A stretch of 64,000 bases of DNA from Diadophis punctatus similis (Eukaryota > Chordata > Lepidosauria > Squamata > Dipsadidae), in contig JALIGW010000001.1 of the NCBI GenBank assembly GCA_023053685.1, forward strand, positions 225,206,434-225,270,433, in the 5' to 3' direction. How positions within the stretch are numbered: the stretch's first letter is position 1; each line of letters opens with the position of its first letter. Positions 35,719 through 45,754 of the stretch are shown here, one piece after another. Made by a program: the position numbers and the translations under genes. The notes under the pieces are model-generated. The model had not been told where the DNA came from and did not search any database. It saw only the letters and a program-made list of their open reading frames with translations.

Positions 35719-35882
35719 CGGGAGGGAGGGAGGGAGGGAGGGAGGGAGAAAGAGAGAAAGAGAGAAAGAGAGAAAGAGAAAGAGGGGAAGGTAGGGAGGG
35801 GGAGAGAGAGAGAGAAAGAAAGGAAAGAAAAAAAGGAAAGGAAGGAAGGAAGGAAGAAAAAGAAAAAAAAAGAAAGAAAGAC
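35719..35882. repeat. Purine-rich simple repeat
   Basis: Runs of GGGA, then AGAA/GAGA, then GGAA units, all purine on the + strand. Polypurine tracts can form triplex DNA; that is general knowledge, not shown here. Confidence 0.9.
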
Positions 35883-36080
35883 TCAGTTTAAGTAAGAAGC
35901 TACTTTCTTCTGAGAATCTCTGAATTGCTCTGAATTCTTATTATGATTATTTGTGGAGAGTGAATGAGAATTCAACATGATTTAAGATTTGATTTTTTAA
36001 ATATGTATTTTCCAGGTGTATATAGGTTTAAAAACATAAAATAATAATTTGCATCACATGCGATGCTTTAAGTACAATAA

Positions 36081-36317
36081 GAGCCGAGATGGCGCAGCAG
36101 TTAGAGTGCAGTACTGCAGGCTACTTTAGCTGACTGTGATCAGCAGTTCAGCTGTTCAAATCTCACTGGCTCAGGGTTGACTCAGCCTTCCATCCTTCCG
36201 AGGTAGGTAAAATGAGGACCCAGATTGTTGGGGGCAATGTAAATATACATTGCTTAATGGTATAAACCGCTTAGAGAGTGCTTGCACTATGAGGCGGTAT
36301 ATAAGTCTCATAAATAA

Positions 36318-36364
<47 letters not shown>

Positions 36365-36366
36365 AT
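36081..36366 (+). repeat. Full-length tRNA-derived SINE with ATAA tail
   Basis: The tRNA-like head gccgagatggcgcagcagtt holds an A-box-like TGGCGCAGCAG, with the B-box-like GTTCAAATCTC near 36154. The body is ccatccttccgaggtaggta, aaaccgcttagagagtgctt and gcggtatataagtctcataa. An (ATAA)n tail follows at 36311-36366. Same family as 7659-7875. Confidence 0.8.
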
Positions 36367-36759
36367 AGGAAGTGCATTTGCTATGATCTCTGAGATATCT
36401 TTTTCAAAATTCTGTATGCAACATGTCAAGTTCTAGAATTTCTTTCTTAAAAATTATCTGGCTATTTCCTGAATTTGGAGAAGATCAAACCTGCTTTCAG
36501 TCCCTTAGATTACAGGGAAGTAGTTGTTGAATAGCAATTCCTAAACATAAATGATACAGAAGGAAGAAGCATTTTCTTAATGTGAAAATCACATCTTCCC
36601 TACTATAATATCAAACATTACAGTAGAACAGTGGTTCCCAAAGTGGGCGGTACCGCCCCCGGGGGGCGGTGGGAACCCTTAGGGGGGCGGTGAGAGGCAA
36701 GGGTGGCGACAGGGGGGCGGTGAGAGGGGCCAGGGGGGCGGTAGGTGGTTCGCCATGCT

Positions 36760-37147
36760 TTTGCACTTGAAGCTCCCTCACGTTCCTTGCTCTTGTGTGC
36801 AGGGCAGCCCATTCTGAAAGAAAATGCGAGATGTTTTCTTTCAGAATGGGCTGCCCTGCACACAAGAGCGTGGAATGCAACGGAGTTACAAGTGCTAGGT
36901 ATAATGCCTGTCTCGCGGCCCGCCCAGCCCCCACCCAGGCTCCGCCCCACCCCACACGACTGGTCACCCCAAACTGCGTCCCACTGCGCGACGGGCGTCC
37001 TACCTAGCACTTGAAGCTCTCTCGCGTTCCTCGCTCTTGTGTGCAGGGCAGCCCATTCTGAAAGAAAACACGAGATGTTTTCTTTCAGAATGGGCTGCCC
37101 TGCACCCAATAGCATGGAATGCGACGGAGTTACAAGTGCTAGGTACT
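36760..37147. repeat. Two tandem copies of a hairpin module
   Basis: Each copy has arms ctcttgtgtgcagggcagcc and its near-complement, with attctgaaagaaaa as the inner arm and a loop of about 9 bases around GAGATG. Copy 1 is about 36760-36900, copy 2 about 37005-37147; both end gttacaagtgctaggta. They are separated by about 100 bp of GC-rich sequence. Confidence 0.85.
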
Positions 37148-37319
37148 GAGCGTGGCACAGCAACGAGGGAAGCCAACCGCTCCCGAAACTGCTCGGGCGA
37201 GCGCTCACAGACCTGCGGGAAGGCCCCGCTGCGGAACCTGCACATGCGCAGACTTTCCCGCCCGGCATCCCCGGCGCCTAGCAACCTGGCGCGCGCAATT
37301 CGGCAGGCTCCCCTCCAGC
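37148..37319 (+). promoter_or_regulatory. Captured GC-rich 5' flank of RSPH14
   Basis: GC- and CpG-rich sequence directly before the captured RSPH14 start codon, with tctagcaacc-like and gcgcgcaattcgg motifs. It is probably the gene's leader and proximal promoter. X-box-like gcctagcaacctgg near 37276 would fit an RFX site of a cilium gene; that reading is an inference. Confidence 0.45.
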
Positions 37320-37517
37320 ATGGCGCACCCACGGATCTCAGCCCAGTTGCCCCCCAACATCGACCCCACCAAGGCGGCTGTGGCCTTCAGCCGCCGAGGC
37401 CTCCCAAGCTCAATGAAGAGCTGCAGCACCCCGAGCTGCTGACGTGGCAACCGGCCTTGATGGTGCTCTGCGACCTGGTGCATGACCCGGAGAACGCTTA
37501 CCAAGCCATCGGCCTGG
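37320..37517 (+). pseudogene. RSPH14: RSPH14 (RTDR1) first coding exon captured by a hAT
   Basis: From the ATG at 37320 it reads [20 protein letters not shown] and VAFSRRGLP. After a one-base loss near 37413 the frame changes and it continues [67 protein letters not shown] match the start of radial spoke head 14, an armadillo-repeat protein of motile cilia, as I remember the human protein. It ends at a GTGAGC donor (37518), so exon, splice donor and some intron were taken together, which means capture from genomic DNA. The frameshift breaks the normal frame, and only about 66 of some 350 codons are present. Confidence 0.88.
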
Positions 37518-37550
37518 GTGAGCGGCGGCAGCGGCCTGGCCACGGTTGGC

Positions 37551-37925
37551 GGGAGGGAAGGGAAGGGAGGGAAGAAGGAAAGAAAAAGGAAAGAGAGAGA
37601 GAGGGAGGAAGGAAGGAATACAGAAAGAAAGAAAGAAAGAAAGAAAGAACAATGGTAGGAAGGAAGGAAGACAGACAGAAAAAGAGGAGGGAGGGAAGGG
37701 AAGGGAGGGAAGAAGGAAAGAAAAAGGAAAAAGGAGGGAGGGATGAAGAAAGAAAGAAAGATGGTAGGAAGGAAGGAAGACAGAAAGAAAGAAAAAGATG
37801 GTAGGAAGGAAGGAAGACAGAAAGAAAGGAAAGAAAGAAAGAAAAAGAAAGATGGTAGGAAGAAAGACAGAAAGAAAAAGAAAGAAGGGGAAGGTAGAGA
37901 AAGAAAGAAAGAACGAAAGAAAGAC
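37551..37925. repeat. Long purine simple repeat inside the hAT
   Basis: About 375 bp of GGAA, GAAA and GGGA units with short ATGGTAGG interruptions repeated several times (37650, 37758, 37798, 37851). It follows the captured RSPH14 donor and could come from the start of that gene's intron. Long frames on both strands here are repeat artefacts. Confidence 0.92.
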
Positions 37926-38134
37926 TTATGACCACAATTGAGCCTAACATTTTGGTTGCTAAGCAAGAGCGTTGTTAAGTGAGTTTCACCACACTTTACA
38001 AGTTGGCCACGCCCACCCGGTCACCTGACCACTAAGCCACGCCCACTTGAGGGGTGGGGTGGGGGCGGTGAGGATGAGTTTGTAGCACCAAGGGGGCGGT
38101 GGACTGAAAAAGTTTGGGAACCACTGCAGTAGAA

Positions 38135-39489
38135 CAAATATCAATCCTAGCGTTTAGAAAGTCAGTAGTAAGGAGAACTCTTGGAACTTGATTTCTGGAT
38201 TTTCTAACATATCTGGATAACTTTGATGGATAATTTATCTGTGGTGTGCTGTGGTTTGCAAGCACTTCCATGTCAGTCTTTTCCTATCAGCACTCTTGAG
38301 AAATATGTCAGCTTTGCAATGGGTTCATGGCTTAGCTAGCCCTTTTGCTCTTGGATATCTGACCTCCATTAGCTTCTCAGCTGACAGTAAGAGTTGGTAA
38401 AAGCTGCAAGACAAGATTTGAAGGGAATAAAAGAGTTGAAAGGTTTGGATGATGAAGGGGCTTGGCTAAAATAGGAACCATATATGAAAAATGAGTAGCA
38501 AATATGCTTTCTGCTTTCATCATGCCCAAAAGCTGCTGTCAAAGCAATTAAGAGTCTGGATCTGTATGAGAGAACAGTAGTCCTGTGTATTTTTTTGTGC
38601 GTGAGACATTGTGAGATTATGGAATAATGCTCAATAGGTTCATTAATGCTACTATGAGTTTGTTAAGCAATGTCCTCTTTCATTATTACATCCCTGAGAA
38701 ACACCCTCTGGTCGGGCATCAGACATTCACATAGGAAAATTAGGATAGAAAATATTAATACTAATTATAGATAAATAATATATATTTAAAACTATGTAAA
38801 TACACACTGGAAGCTCTTCGGAGTTAATACCATTTCCCCCCAAACACCTACGTTTGATTGAATTAATTGATCAATTAATTCAGTAATTGCATCTGAGAGA
38901 ATTTAAGAAGTAGCAGATAGTGTCTTTGTCTATGTTTATTTATGTTAGTCAAATAATAAAATTAGATGCCTTCAGAATAGCGTTTATATCAAGCTATTCT
39001 AATGTTGATATTAGATGTTCAAGTGAACTGACAAAATATACAAACAAATAAAAGCACTTACAGCCACTTCTTTTTAACGTAGATCAGATAAGCATATCAC
39101 ATAGGCATTTATTTTCATTCTCCTATTAGGGTTGGACAAATCTATAAATAGCAGGTTTATTGGTTTCATTGTAGCTGAACAGACAAAATAATGTGCAGGG
39201 ACATTAAGAGAATACATACAGGTACACTATCAAAGACTTGGAAAGCCCAACAAGATCAGTGTGTTCTTCCTAATAATATGTCCTTGGGCAGTCAAATCAC
39301 CCCCCTTTTTTCAAAGCAGCAAGATATTTACACTCTATAACTGTCCCTTTAGCATGCAGCAATGCATTTGCCACATCAGTCTTGGAGGGCTGATATTTAA
39401 AAAGTTCCATATGACCTGAGACTGTGCCCCTGTGGACAAGGTATTATCAAAACTGCAGCTCACATCCTACTATACTGCATCTTCTATAA
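38135..39489. other. Featureless intron stretch
   Basis: AT-rich, with no recognised repeat ends or coding signal. Confidence 0.3.
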
Positions 39490-39621
39490 CAGGGGTGTCA
39501 AACTCGCGGCGCGTGGGTGGGAGGCATCACGCGCGGGCCACGGCCACCCCAGTTTAGCAAAGGGGAGGAAAAGTCGCGATACGTCACATAATGATGTGAT
39601 GACGCAAGTTTGACACCCCTG
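39490..39621. mobile_element. hAT MITE, CAGGGGTGTCAAAC family
   Basis: 132 bp with ends caggggtgtcaaactcg and aagtttgacacccctg. Perfect 8-bp target duplication ttctataa at 39482-39489 and 39622-39629, central TA. Sister of 4191-4323. Confidence 0.9.
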
Positions 39622-40265
39622 TTCTATAAGGACTCAAGAACCCATCTCATAAGACCTCACCTGATAAAATACCTGGAAAACTCCAATATCTTTTATGTAC
39701 AATTGCTATTGACTCAGTCCAATGTAGTCTCTTCAAAGGCAGCTAAGTTTTGTTATAATGTCTGCAAAATAAAGCAGACTTTGACTGCCCACTGACAATC
39801 CCCCACTGATTGTTAAATATTCTCTTGTCTTATTTTATTTTATTCCATTTTGTTTTTTTAATGCTATTTATTTGTAATGCTGGTCTGTGACCGTAATAAA
39901 AAAAATGACTTGCTTAAAAGCACACATATTCAACACAAGTAAGGACATTTACTTATGGCTGAGGCCACACATCTATAAGCTTGTGTCACCAGACTGCCTG
40001 CCTGTCCTTTCCTTCTTTGGAGGGAGGAAGGCCGGGATTTGTGGCTTTCCAGCAATTCTTGAGCTGCAGTTCCTGGCAGCAACAGCTAACATGCTGAAGC
40101 TTGAAGAATATGTCAACATCTGGAGATCTTGTCTACAATTTCTATATTGCTACCTGAATGTAAAGTGCCCACAGACATTCTGCAGGAGTGTTATTGGCGG
40201 CAAATAAGGGCACTTCTTTATCTAATGTAGATACAGATCACAAACAGCAGCAGCTCTTTTTAGAT
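39622..40265. other. Unassigned intron stretch
   Basis: The text around 39630-39800 (aaggactcaagaacccatctc, ataatgtctgcaaaataaag) resembles LINE-derived coding remnants but has no motif I can name. The 106-codon frame at 39887-40207 has no supported function. Confidence 0.25.
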
Positions 40266-40764
40266 CAGCAGTTCTCAACCTGTGGGTCGCAACCCCTTTG
40301 GGGGTTGAACGACCCTTTCACAGGGGTCGCCTAAGACCATCGGAAAATACATATTTCCGATGGTCTTAGGAACTGAGACACCGCTCCTCTATCCGTCTCC
40401 AAGCGGGTCCACCCACATGCAAAGAGACTACTGCAAAAAAAAAAAAATCTATACCATGGGAACTTCTAAGCATGCGCAGAAGCCGAATTTCCGGCACTGT
40501 GCATGCGTCACCATCTTGTTTTTGGCTTTTTTTTTTTGCATATTTTTTTTAAAAAATCGGCACTGCGCATGTGTGCGTGTGCAAAGCTCACACGCGCCCA
40601 CAAGGCGTGGCCACGCAGCGCAGGAGGAAGCGAACCAGCAGCAAGGTAAATTAGAACTCACCCCTGAATTTCCTAATAATTTTATTATTTTATGGTTGGG
40701 GGGTCACCACAATATGATGAACTGTATTAAAGGGTCGCGGCATTAGGAAGGTTGAGAACCACTG
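40266..40764. mobile_element. SPIN (Space Invader)-like hAT element with internal insertion
   Basis: 499 bp. Left end cagcagttctcaacctgtgg, right end aggttgagaaccactg. Subterminal text gggtcgcaacccctttggg and cctaagaccatcggaaaata, followed by its inverted repeat atttccgatggtcttagga and ctatccgtctccaagcgggt, matches the SPIN consensus as I remember it. Flanks ttttagat (40258-40265) and tcttagat (40765-40772) match at 7 of 8. Part of the middle (about 40440-40665) is not SPIN: it ends tagaactcacccctg, the end of the other hAT group here. Confidence 0.85.
40440..40665. mobile_element. Incomplete hAT fragment nested in the SPIN-like element
   Basis: Starts after an A13 run and contains aagcatgcgcagaagccgaa and gcacactggg-like GC-rich text ending ggtaaattagaactcacccctg, typical of the CAGnGGTGGGTTCC group. 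A matching left end is missing, so it is truncated or fused. Confidence 0.5.
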
Positions 40765-40772
40765 TCTTAGAT

Positions 40773-41375
40773 GATGCACCTTTCTCCATTTTTGGCTGAG
40801 GGATTAGTAGCATGGAGTGAGATAGCAACCTGTGCAGCAAGTAAATAAAAGTAGCACTCAAATGTCTGAATGATGCCTTTTTCTCACAATAAAGTACTGA
40901 AGATACCCTTACAGAGGGACTTTCAAATCAGGAGCATCCCTGAAAGGCCATGCCTGAGGAGCAACTGAGAAGGTTTCTTCTGCTTCAGTCAAAGTAGATG
41001 GCTGATAATTTAGAAATGAAAATAAGCACAGAACTATTTGTAAAGTAATCTGTGTGCCTTTTCTTTTGTTCTTGAAAATATGCTGAGTTGGGGGCAATGA
41101 TCATCATAGAGTAGATGGAAGTTTGCTTGAGTCTGGAATGGATTTCAGAGCAGTGACCTGAAAAATGTAGGGCAGTATTTTAACTTGTGCAGTAGCATGG
41201 CACTCCAGGTGGAATTGCATCAAATAAAACTCTTTGCACTAATAGGTCAGAGGTGGATTAAATAATATTTCTCTGAACCTCCCACAAAAATAACTTCTGA
41301 GACATGGCAACTTGTAGATGCAAGCAACAAGAACCATACTGTCTGCGGTTCTTTGCCTTTGGTATACCCCGAGTC
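40773..41375. other. Featureless intron stretch
   Basis: No recognised gene or repeat. Confidence 0.3.
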
Positions 41376-41699
41376 CAGAGGTGGGTTCCTGCCTGTTTTT
41401 GCCAGTGCGGTTAATAGCTGTTGTTCAGCGCAGAGCCGAAGACGCTGCTGCTGTTCGCAGCGCGGGAGCTTTCCCCGGGCGCTTTCCCCGCCCGCATGGA
41501 TGCCGCCAATTGCGTTCTTTTGCCCTCTGCGCATGCAGAACACTTTGCGCATGCGCAGAGGGCAAAAGAATGCACATGGCGGCGTCCATGCGGGCGGCAG
41601 CAGTGCCCAGGGAAAGCCCCCGCGCCGCAAACGGCAGCAGCGTCTTCAGCTCTGCGCCGAACAACAGCTATTAACCGCACCGGCAGGAACCCACCTCTG
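41376..41699. mobile_element. Palindromic hAT element, CAGAGGTGGGTTCC family
   Basis: 324 bp. Ends cagaggtgggttcctgcc and ggcaggaacccacctctg are inverted repeats, and the complementarity extends over most of both halves (agctgttgttcagcgcagag against ctctgcgccgaacaacagct). The centre is near 41540. Perfect 8-bp target duplication cccgagtc at 41368-41375 and 41700-41707. The six overlapping frames on both strands are a consequence of the palindrome. Confidence 0.92.
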
Positions 41700-41707
41700 C
41701 CCGAGTC

Positions 41708-42280
41708 CAATCTGGCATGTAGGCAAACTTTGCTTTCTACATTTTACATTCTATAGTAGTCTCTTGGTATTTAAGTATTCCTGTCCTGCTTCATGGTCAG
41801 TCTTTCTCTTTAGAGAACAGCCAATTACCAATATCTTTACTATTTACATTTTAATGGAGTGGAACCTTTGGGCAAAGCTCCTTGACCTGACATCATACTA
41901 AGCTATAATGTGGATCTTTGGGGTTTGCTTAGCATGGTATGTAAGCCAATCATTGTGACTTAATGCTGATTTGCAGCTTAGCATGTTCTACAGGCCAATC
42001 AGTTTTAGTCCATCCAATACATTATGATTCAATCTCTTGCATGAATACAATGCTTTGTTTGTTATTTTCCCTTTAATTCTCCCTTTAGAATAGATTTGCC
42101 CAGTAAAACAAAGTGGACCATAAAAGAAATACATTTAAAACCTGAATCAGAATTCTGTACTTTCCATGCTAGGCATTGAGTATACTTTTATTCTTTGTTG
42201 TTCTTACTTCTTCAAGCTTTTCTTCATTCCATTTTTATGTATGTTGACTAGCAGCTTTCAAGCTTGATAATAGTATATAG
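41708..42280. other. Intron stretch with an old DNA-transposon-like remnant
   Basis: At 41890-42030, acatcatactaagctataat and gcttagcatggtatgtaagc echo the family of 17643-17757. No terminal repeats could be paired. Confidence 0.3.
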
Positions 42281-42653
42281 CCGTGATGGCGAACCTATGG
42301 CACGGGTGCCACAAGTGGCACGCGGAGCCATATCGGAGGGCACGCAAGCTCAGGTCCGGCGCGCATGTGTGCACCGGCCGGCTGATTTTCGGGCCTTCTG
42401 GGCCCACTGGGAGTCAGGAAACAGGCTGTTTCCAGCCTCCAGAGGGGGTGGGGAAGGCCGTTTTCGCCCTCCCCAGGCTCCTAGAAGCCTGGAGAGAGCA
42501 AAAAATGGGCGTGCCACTGCATGCTGGGAGTGGGGGGGTCATACGCGCATGCTCGGGGGTGCATGGAATTATGGGTGTGGGCACGCACACACGTGATCCC
42601 ATGCATCCCACCCCCTTTTTGGCACGCGAACCAAAAAAGGTTCGCCATCACTG
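42281..42653. mobile_element. hAT element, CAGTGATGGCGAACC family
   Basis: 373 bp. Left end ccgtgatggcgaacctatgg, right end aaaggttcgccatcactg. Perfect 8-bp target duplication gtatatag at 42273-42280 and 42654-42661, central TA. GC-rich interior with ccagcctccagagggggtgg-type text and no transposase. Confidence 0.9.
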
Positions 42654-42661
42654 GTATATAG

Positions 42662-43658
42662 AGACTATTTCCTTGCAATTTTGTAAAAGTCCCAACCCCT
42701 AATTTTTAGGGCTAAAGTTGCAGTAATGTATAAGCCCTTGTCATCCTTTTAACGTGTCTTTTCGTTTATGGCTTACTTGTTCTCACTTGCACCAGTAGGG
42801 AGCCAAAATTGCCCTCATTTCTTGTCTCTGCTACTTCCTGAAATGCTTTCAGGCAGGCAACTGAAAATTAGATTTCTAAGGCAAAAATCGCTGTGCTGTA
42901 GAGGCTTCGAGTTTGATCTCTAAGCTAGCACAGAATGAGCAGTGAGACTGAGAGAGAGGTGCAGGAAGTGGGGAAATATGGACAGAAGCAGTGACTTCTC
43001 ATGGCCATATTTTGGGGGGATTTGGGCCATCATGTCAATATTATTATACAACCACAATTTACGTCAGAAATTCTGGTCTCAATTGTGGCCATTAATTCAA
43101 GGATCACCTATATTACACCACTGTTATGTGTCACAAAACCCTGGGACTTGCCAGTAAAATTTATACATAGAAACTAAGTCAGGGAATAACTGTGTTACAG
43201 ATTTCTATCATTATGAGGCACTGACCATTCCTCATTCAGATTTACAGCATCGGAAGGTTTTTATTTAAAAAAAAACGATAGGAGGAAAATGTTCAGGACA
43301 CCTGGAAATTGCCAGATAAGTGGAGGCCAATTTAAACTAATTTTATATATATGGTAGCAGTCACTTACGTCCCCCTGAGAATCCCACCAATTAGATGTGA
43401 TGGTGAACAATTTTTTCAAAAGCAAAATCTTCCATGAAGTGTGTCATTCATTGCTAAATCCATTGCTACATCTTGTGACCAGAAGCTGACTATAACTTTA
43501 ATGAATGCTATAATTTAATTTTAACTTTGCAAGCCAATCAAGAGCGAATGACCTCTTGTCCAGGCATCAGCATGAGTCAAAATCAATTTCTTTCTTCAGC
43601 TTGTCTATACATTCAGATAAGTTGGAAAAGACTTTTTCAGCTTGGTGAGGGATAACTA
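42662..43658. other. Featureless intron stretch
   Basis: No recognised gene or repeat ends. Confidence 0.3.
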
Positions 43659-44283
43659 CCATATTTTTCAGAGTATAAGACGCATCGGAGTATAAGACGC
43701 ACCTAGATTTTAGAGGAGGAAAACAAGAAAAAAAGTATTCTGAACCAAATGGTGTAGTAATATATTTAATAAAATACCAGTATAACAGAATACTTTTTAC
43801 AACAATGTACACTTTTTACAACCATGTACACTTTTTACAAACTTCAAACTTGACAGCTTTAAGACTTGCCAAGTTTGAAGACCCTTGCACCCCTAACCCC
43901 TAACCCAGGGGTCTTCAAACTTCACAGCTTTAAGACTAGTGGACTTCAACTCCCAGAATTCCTCCTCCAGTCATGCTAGATGGGGTAATTAGAAGGCAAA
44001 AACACCCCCATTTTTGCGAAAAATGGGCCATTTTTGGGGCGTTTTTTTTGCAAAAACAAGGCATGCAGAGGGTTTGGGAAGCCTGCAGAGCACTCCTAGG
44101 GGGTGGGGGAAGGCAAAAACACCTCTGTTTTTTCCAAAAATTGGCCCGTTTTTCGCAAAAATGGGATGCAGGGGCGGGGCTTCGGGAGGCCAAAAATGGC
44201 TGTATTCTGTGTATAAGACGCACCGACATTTCCACCCTCTTTTGGGGAGCAAAAAGGTGCATCTTATACTCTGAAAAATACGG
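43659..44283. mobile_element. Tc1/mariner-like element with TA target site
   Basis: 625 bp bounded by ccatatttttcagagtataa and ttatactctgaaaaatacgg, with TA on both sides (43657-43658, 44284-44285). The GAGTATAAGACGCA motif is duplicated near the left end. The interior includes half of a palindromic MITE (43905-43975, caggggtcttcaaacttcac) and repeated aaaaatggg pieces. No transposase frame, so it is non-autonomous. Confidence 0.75.
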
Positions 44284-44524
44284 TATACTATATTTTCTAT
44301 TCTTGGTAAGAGGTTCTCTAGCATCTTCAGAAGTAATTAAATAAAGTCCCCCCCCACTTTTTTTTTTGCTTTCTCAAAAATCTCTTGAATACCCAGCACA
44401 TATTTGAATATTTAGGCTCAGCCTTTTATTGTCCTAGATGTTTTCATATCTCTCTTAAGTTACAAAATTTGTGGGCTCCAAATCATTTGCATGAAGAGAA
44501 AGATCCATTTACATGACATAAAAC

Positions 44525-44656
44525 CAGTAGTGGGTTCTAAGACCCATTGCTACCAGTTCGCATGCGCAGAAGCGTCCTGGGTGGGTGGGCAGAGCCTCCC
44601 ACCACTGCTGCTACCGGTTCGCAGAACTGGGCCGAACTGGGAGCAACCCACCGCTG
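44525..44656. mobile_element. hAT MITE, CAGnGGTGGGTTGC family
   Basis: 132 bp. Ends cagtagtgggttctaaga and gagcaacccaccgctg. Perfect 8-bp target duplication cataaaac at 44517-44524 and 44657-44664. Same family as 53543-53700. Confidence 0.88.
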
Positions 44657-44664
44657 CATAAAAC

Positions 44665-45754
44665 CCAATGTTAGGTAGAAGAAAAAGTATAGATTGCTTC
44701 ATTAATACTGTACTATGCAAATAAAGAGTAAACTGGGCACTTTCTCTTAAGGAAGTCCATGCAGAAAGCTAAGAAAAAGCAAGTAATAGGAGTGATGCAG
44801 TTGGCAAAGTAAAAAGAAGGGAAAGGAAAAGAGTCAGTAAATATAATTAAAAAAGAATGGTAGATGGGTTTTGTGAAACAGCAAATTATCATTTCATAAT
44901 TAAGGATGACCTTTTGTTGCTATGCTTCTAAACAAAAATAATTTATAGCCTATACCAATGTTAGTCCTGAACAATGTACTATGTACAGTGTTAGTCTTGA
45001 ATGTTTATAAATAACTGGGATCTCTTGAATTTTTGAGAGACAGTGTAAATCCTGTCTATTACAATCCCTGCTCAAGAATACTATGCTTTAGAAAAAGAAC
45101 TGATAGAATATAATATCACATGAGAACTCTTAAACTTATCATTTTGACTTTTGGACTTAATAAGTCTGGTTTTATCACAGCCTTCCAATATGGTCATAGA
45201 ATATGTAGGCAAGAAAATAATGCTATTTTTTTAAATTTAAGGAAGCATTATATGTAAATTAGATAGAATATTTCCCCCCCCCCTGTAATAAGGACTGCCT
45301 TTAACCTTGACCACTTTCAATATTGAATTTATTGGTGGTACTTTAAATTTACATGTTTGTTTTTACTATGGCTTCTCTGAGTGTTTTAGCATTATCTCAT
45401 GCAATTAGTGGGGCTTGTGTCCTTCTAGCATCCTTTTTGACTTCCCACTTTCTAAAAAAATTATTTTGTAATTTAAAGAATTTGGAGGGAGGAAAGGAAA
45501 GTTGCCGTTTTTATTTATATTGTTATTTACAAACTTAGTTTACCGCCAGGAATCTCAGCTGATTTTCAGGTTTGAAGTTGCCATATAATTTGAATAACTG
45601 AAGTTACACACTAAAGAGAAGTAATCACAAGAAGGCAAACTCCTCACCAACCAGCTGCAATTGGACACTTTTTGTAACTAAAACAAAACAACATCAAAAT
45701 ACATCCTGGGAGAGAAGCAAGCTATGATAATTGAGAATGTCAAATAAGTATTAC
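44665..45754. other. Featureless intron stretch
   Basis: AT-rich, with no recognised element or gene. Confidence 0.3.

Larger units (their letters stand above)
36629..38126. mobile_element. 1.5 kb hAT element carrying an RSPH14 first exon
   Basis: 1498 bp. Ends cagtggttcccaaagtgg and aagtttgggaaccactg are inverted repeats. The 8-bp target duplication cagtagaa is perfect at 36621-36628 and 38127-38134, with central TA. GGGGGCGGTG words occur at both subterminal regions (36660-36745 and 38060-38100). In between lie two near-identical hairpin modules (about 36760-36900 and 37005-37147), an RSPH14 5' region and exon (37148-37517), a long purine simple repeat (37551-37925) and a piece of the GACTTACAA-type transposon (about 37926-38000). 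No transposase frame, so another element must have moved it. Confidence 0.9.

Noticed and set aside
36081..36170. tRNA-like sequences (here, 7659-7875, 11330-11580) as tRNA genes
   Set aside because: They carry A- and B-box-like motifs but lead into SINE bodies and tails, and no cloverleaf could be traced.
37205..37966. A 253-codon - strand frame and a 255-codon + strand frame
   Set aside because: They run through a purine simple repeat, giving Phe/Ser/Leu or Lys/Arg/Glu runs. Only the RSPH14 piece inside is meaningful.
41411..41756. Overlapping Ala/Ser-rich frames on both strands
   Set aside because: Mirror-image products of the palindromic hAT, not genes.
43884..43907. Telomere-like cccctaacccctaaccc text
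   Set aside because: Only two to three imperfect units beside a MITE end. Too short for an interstitial telomere.
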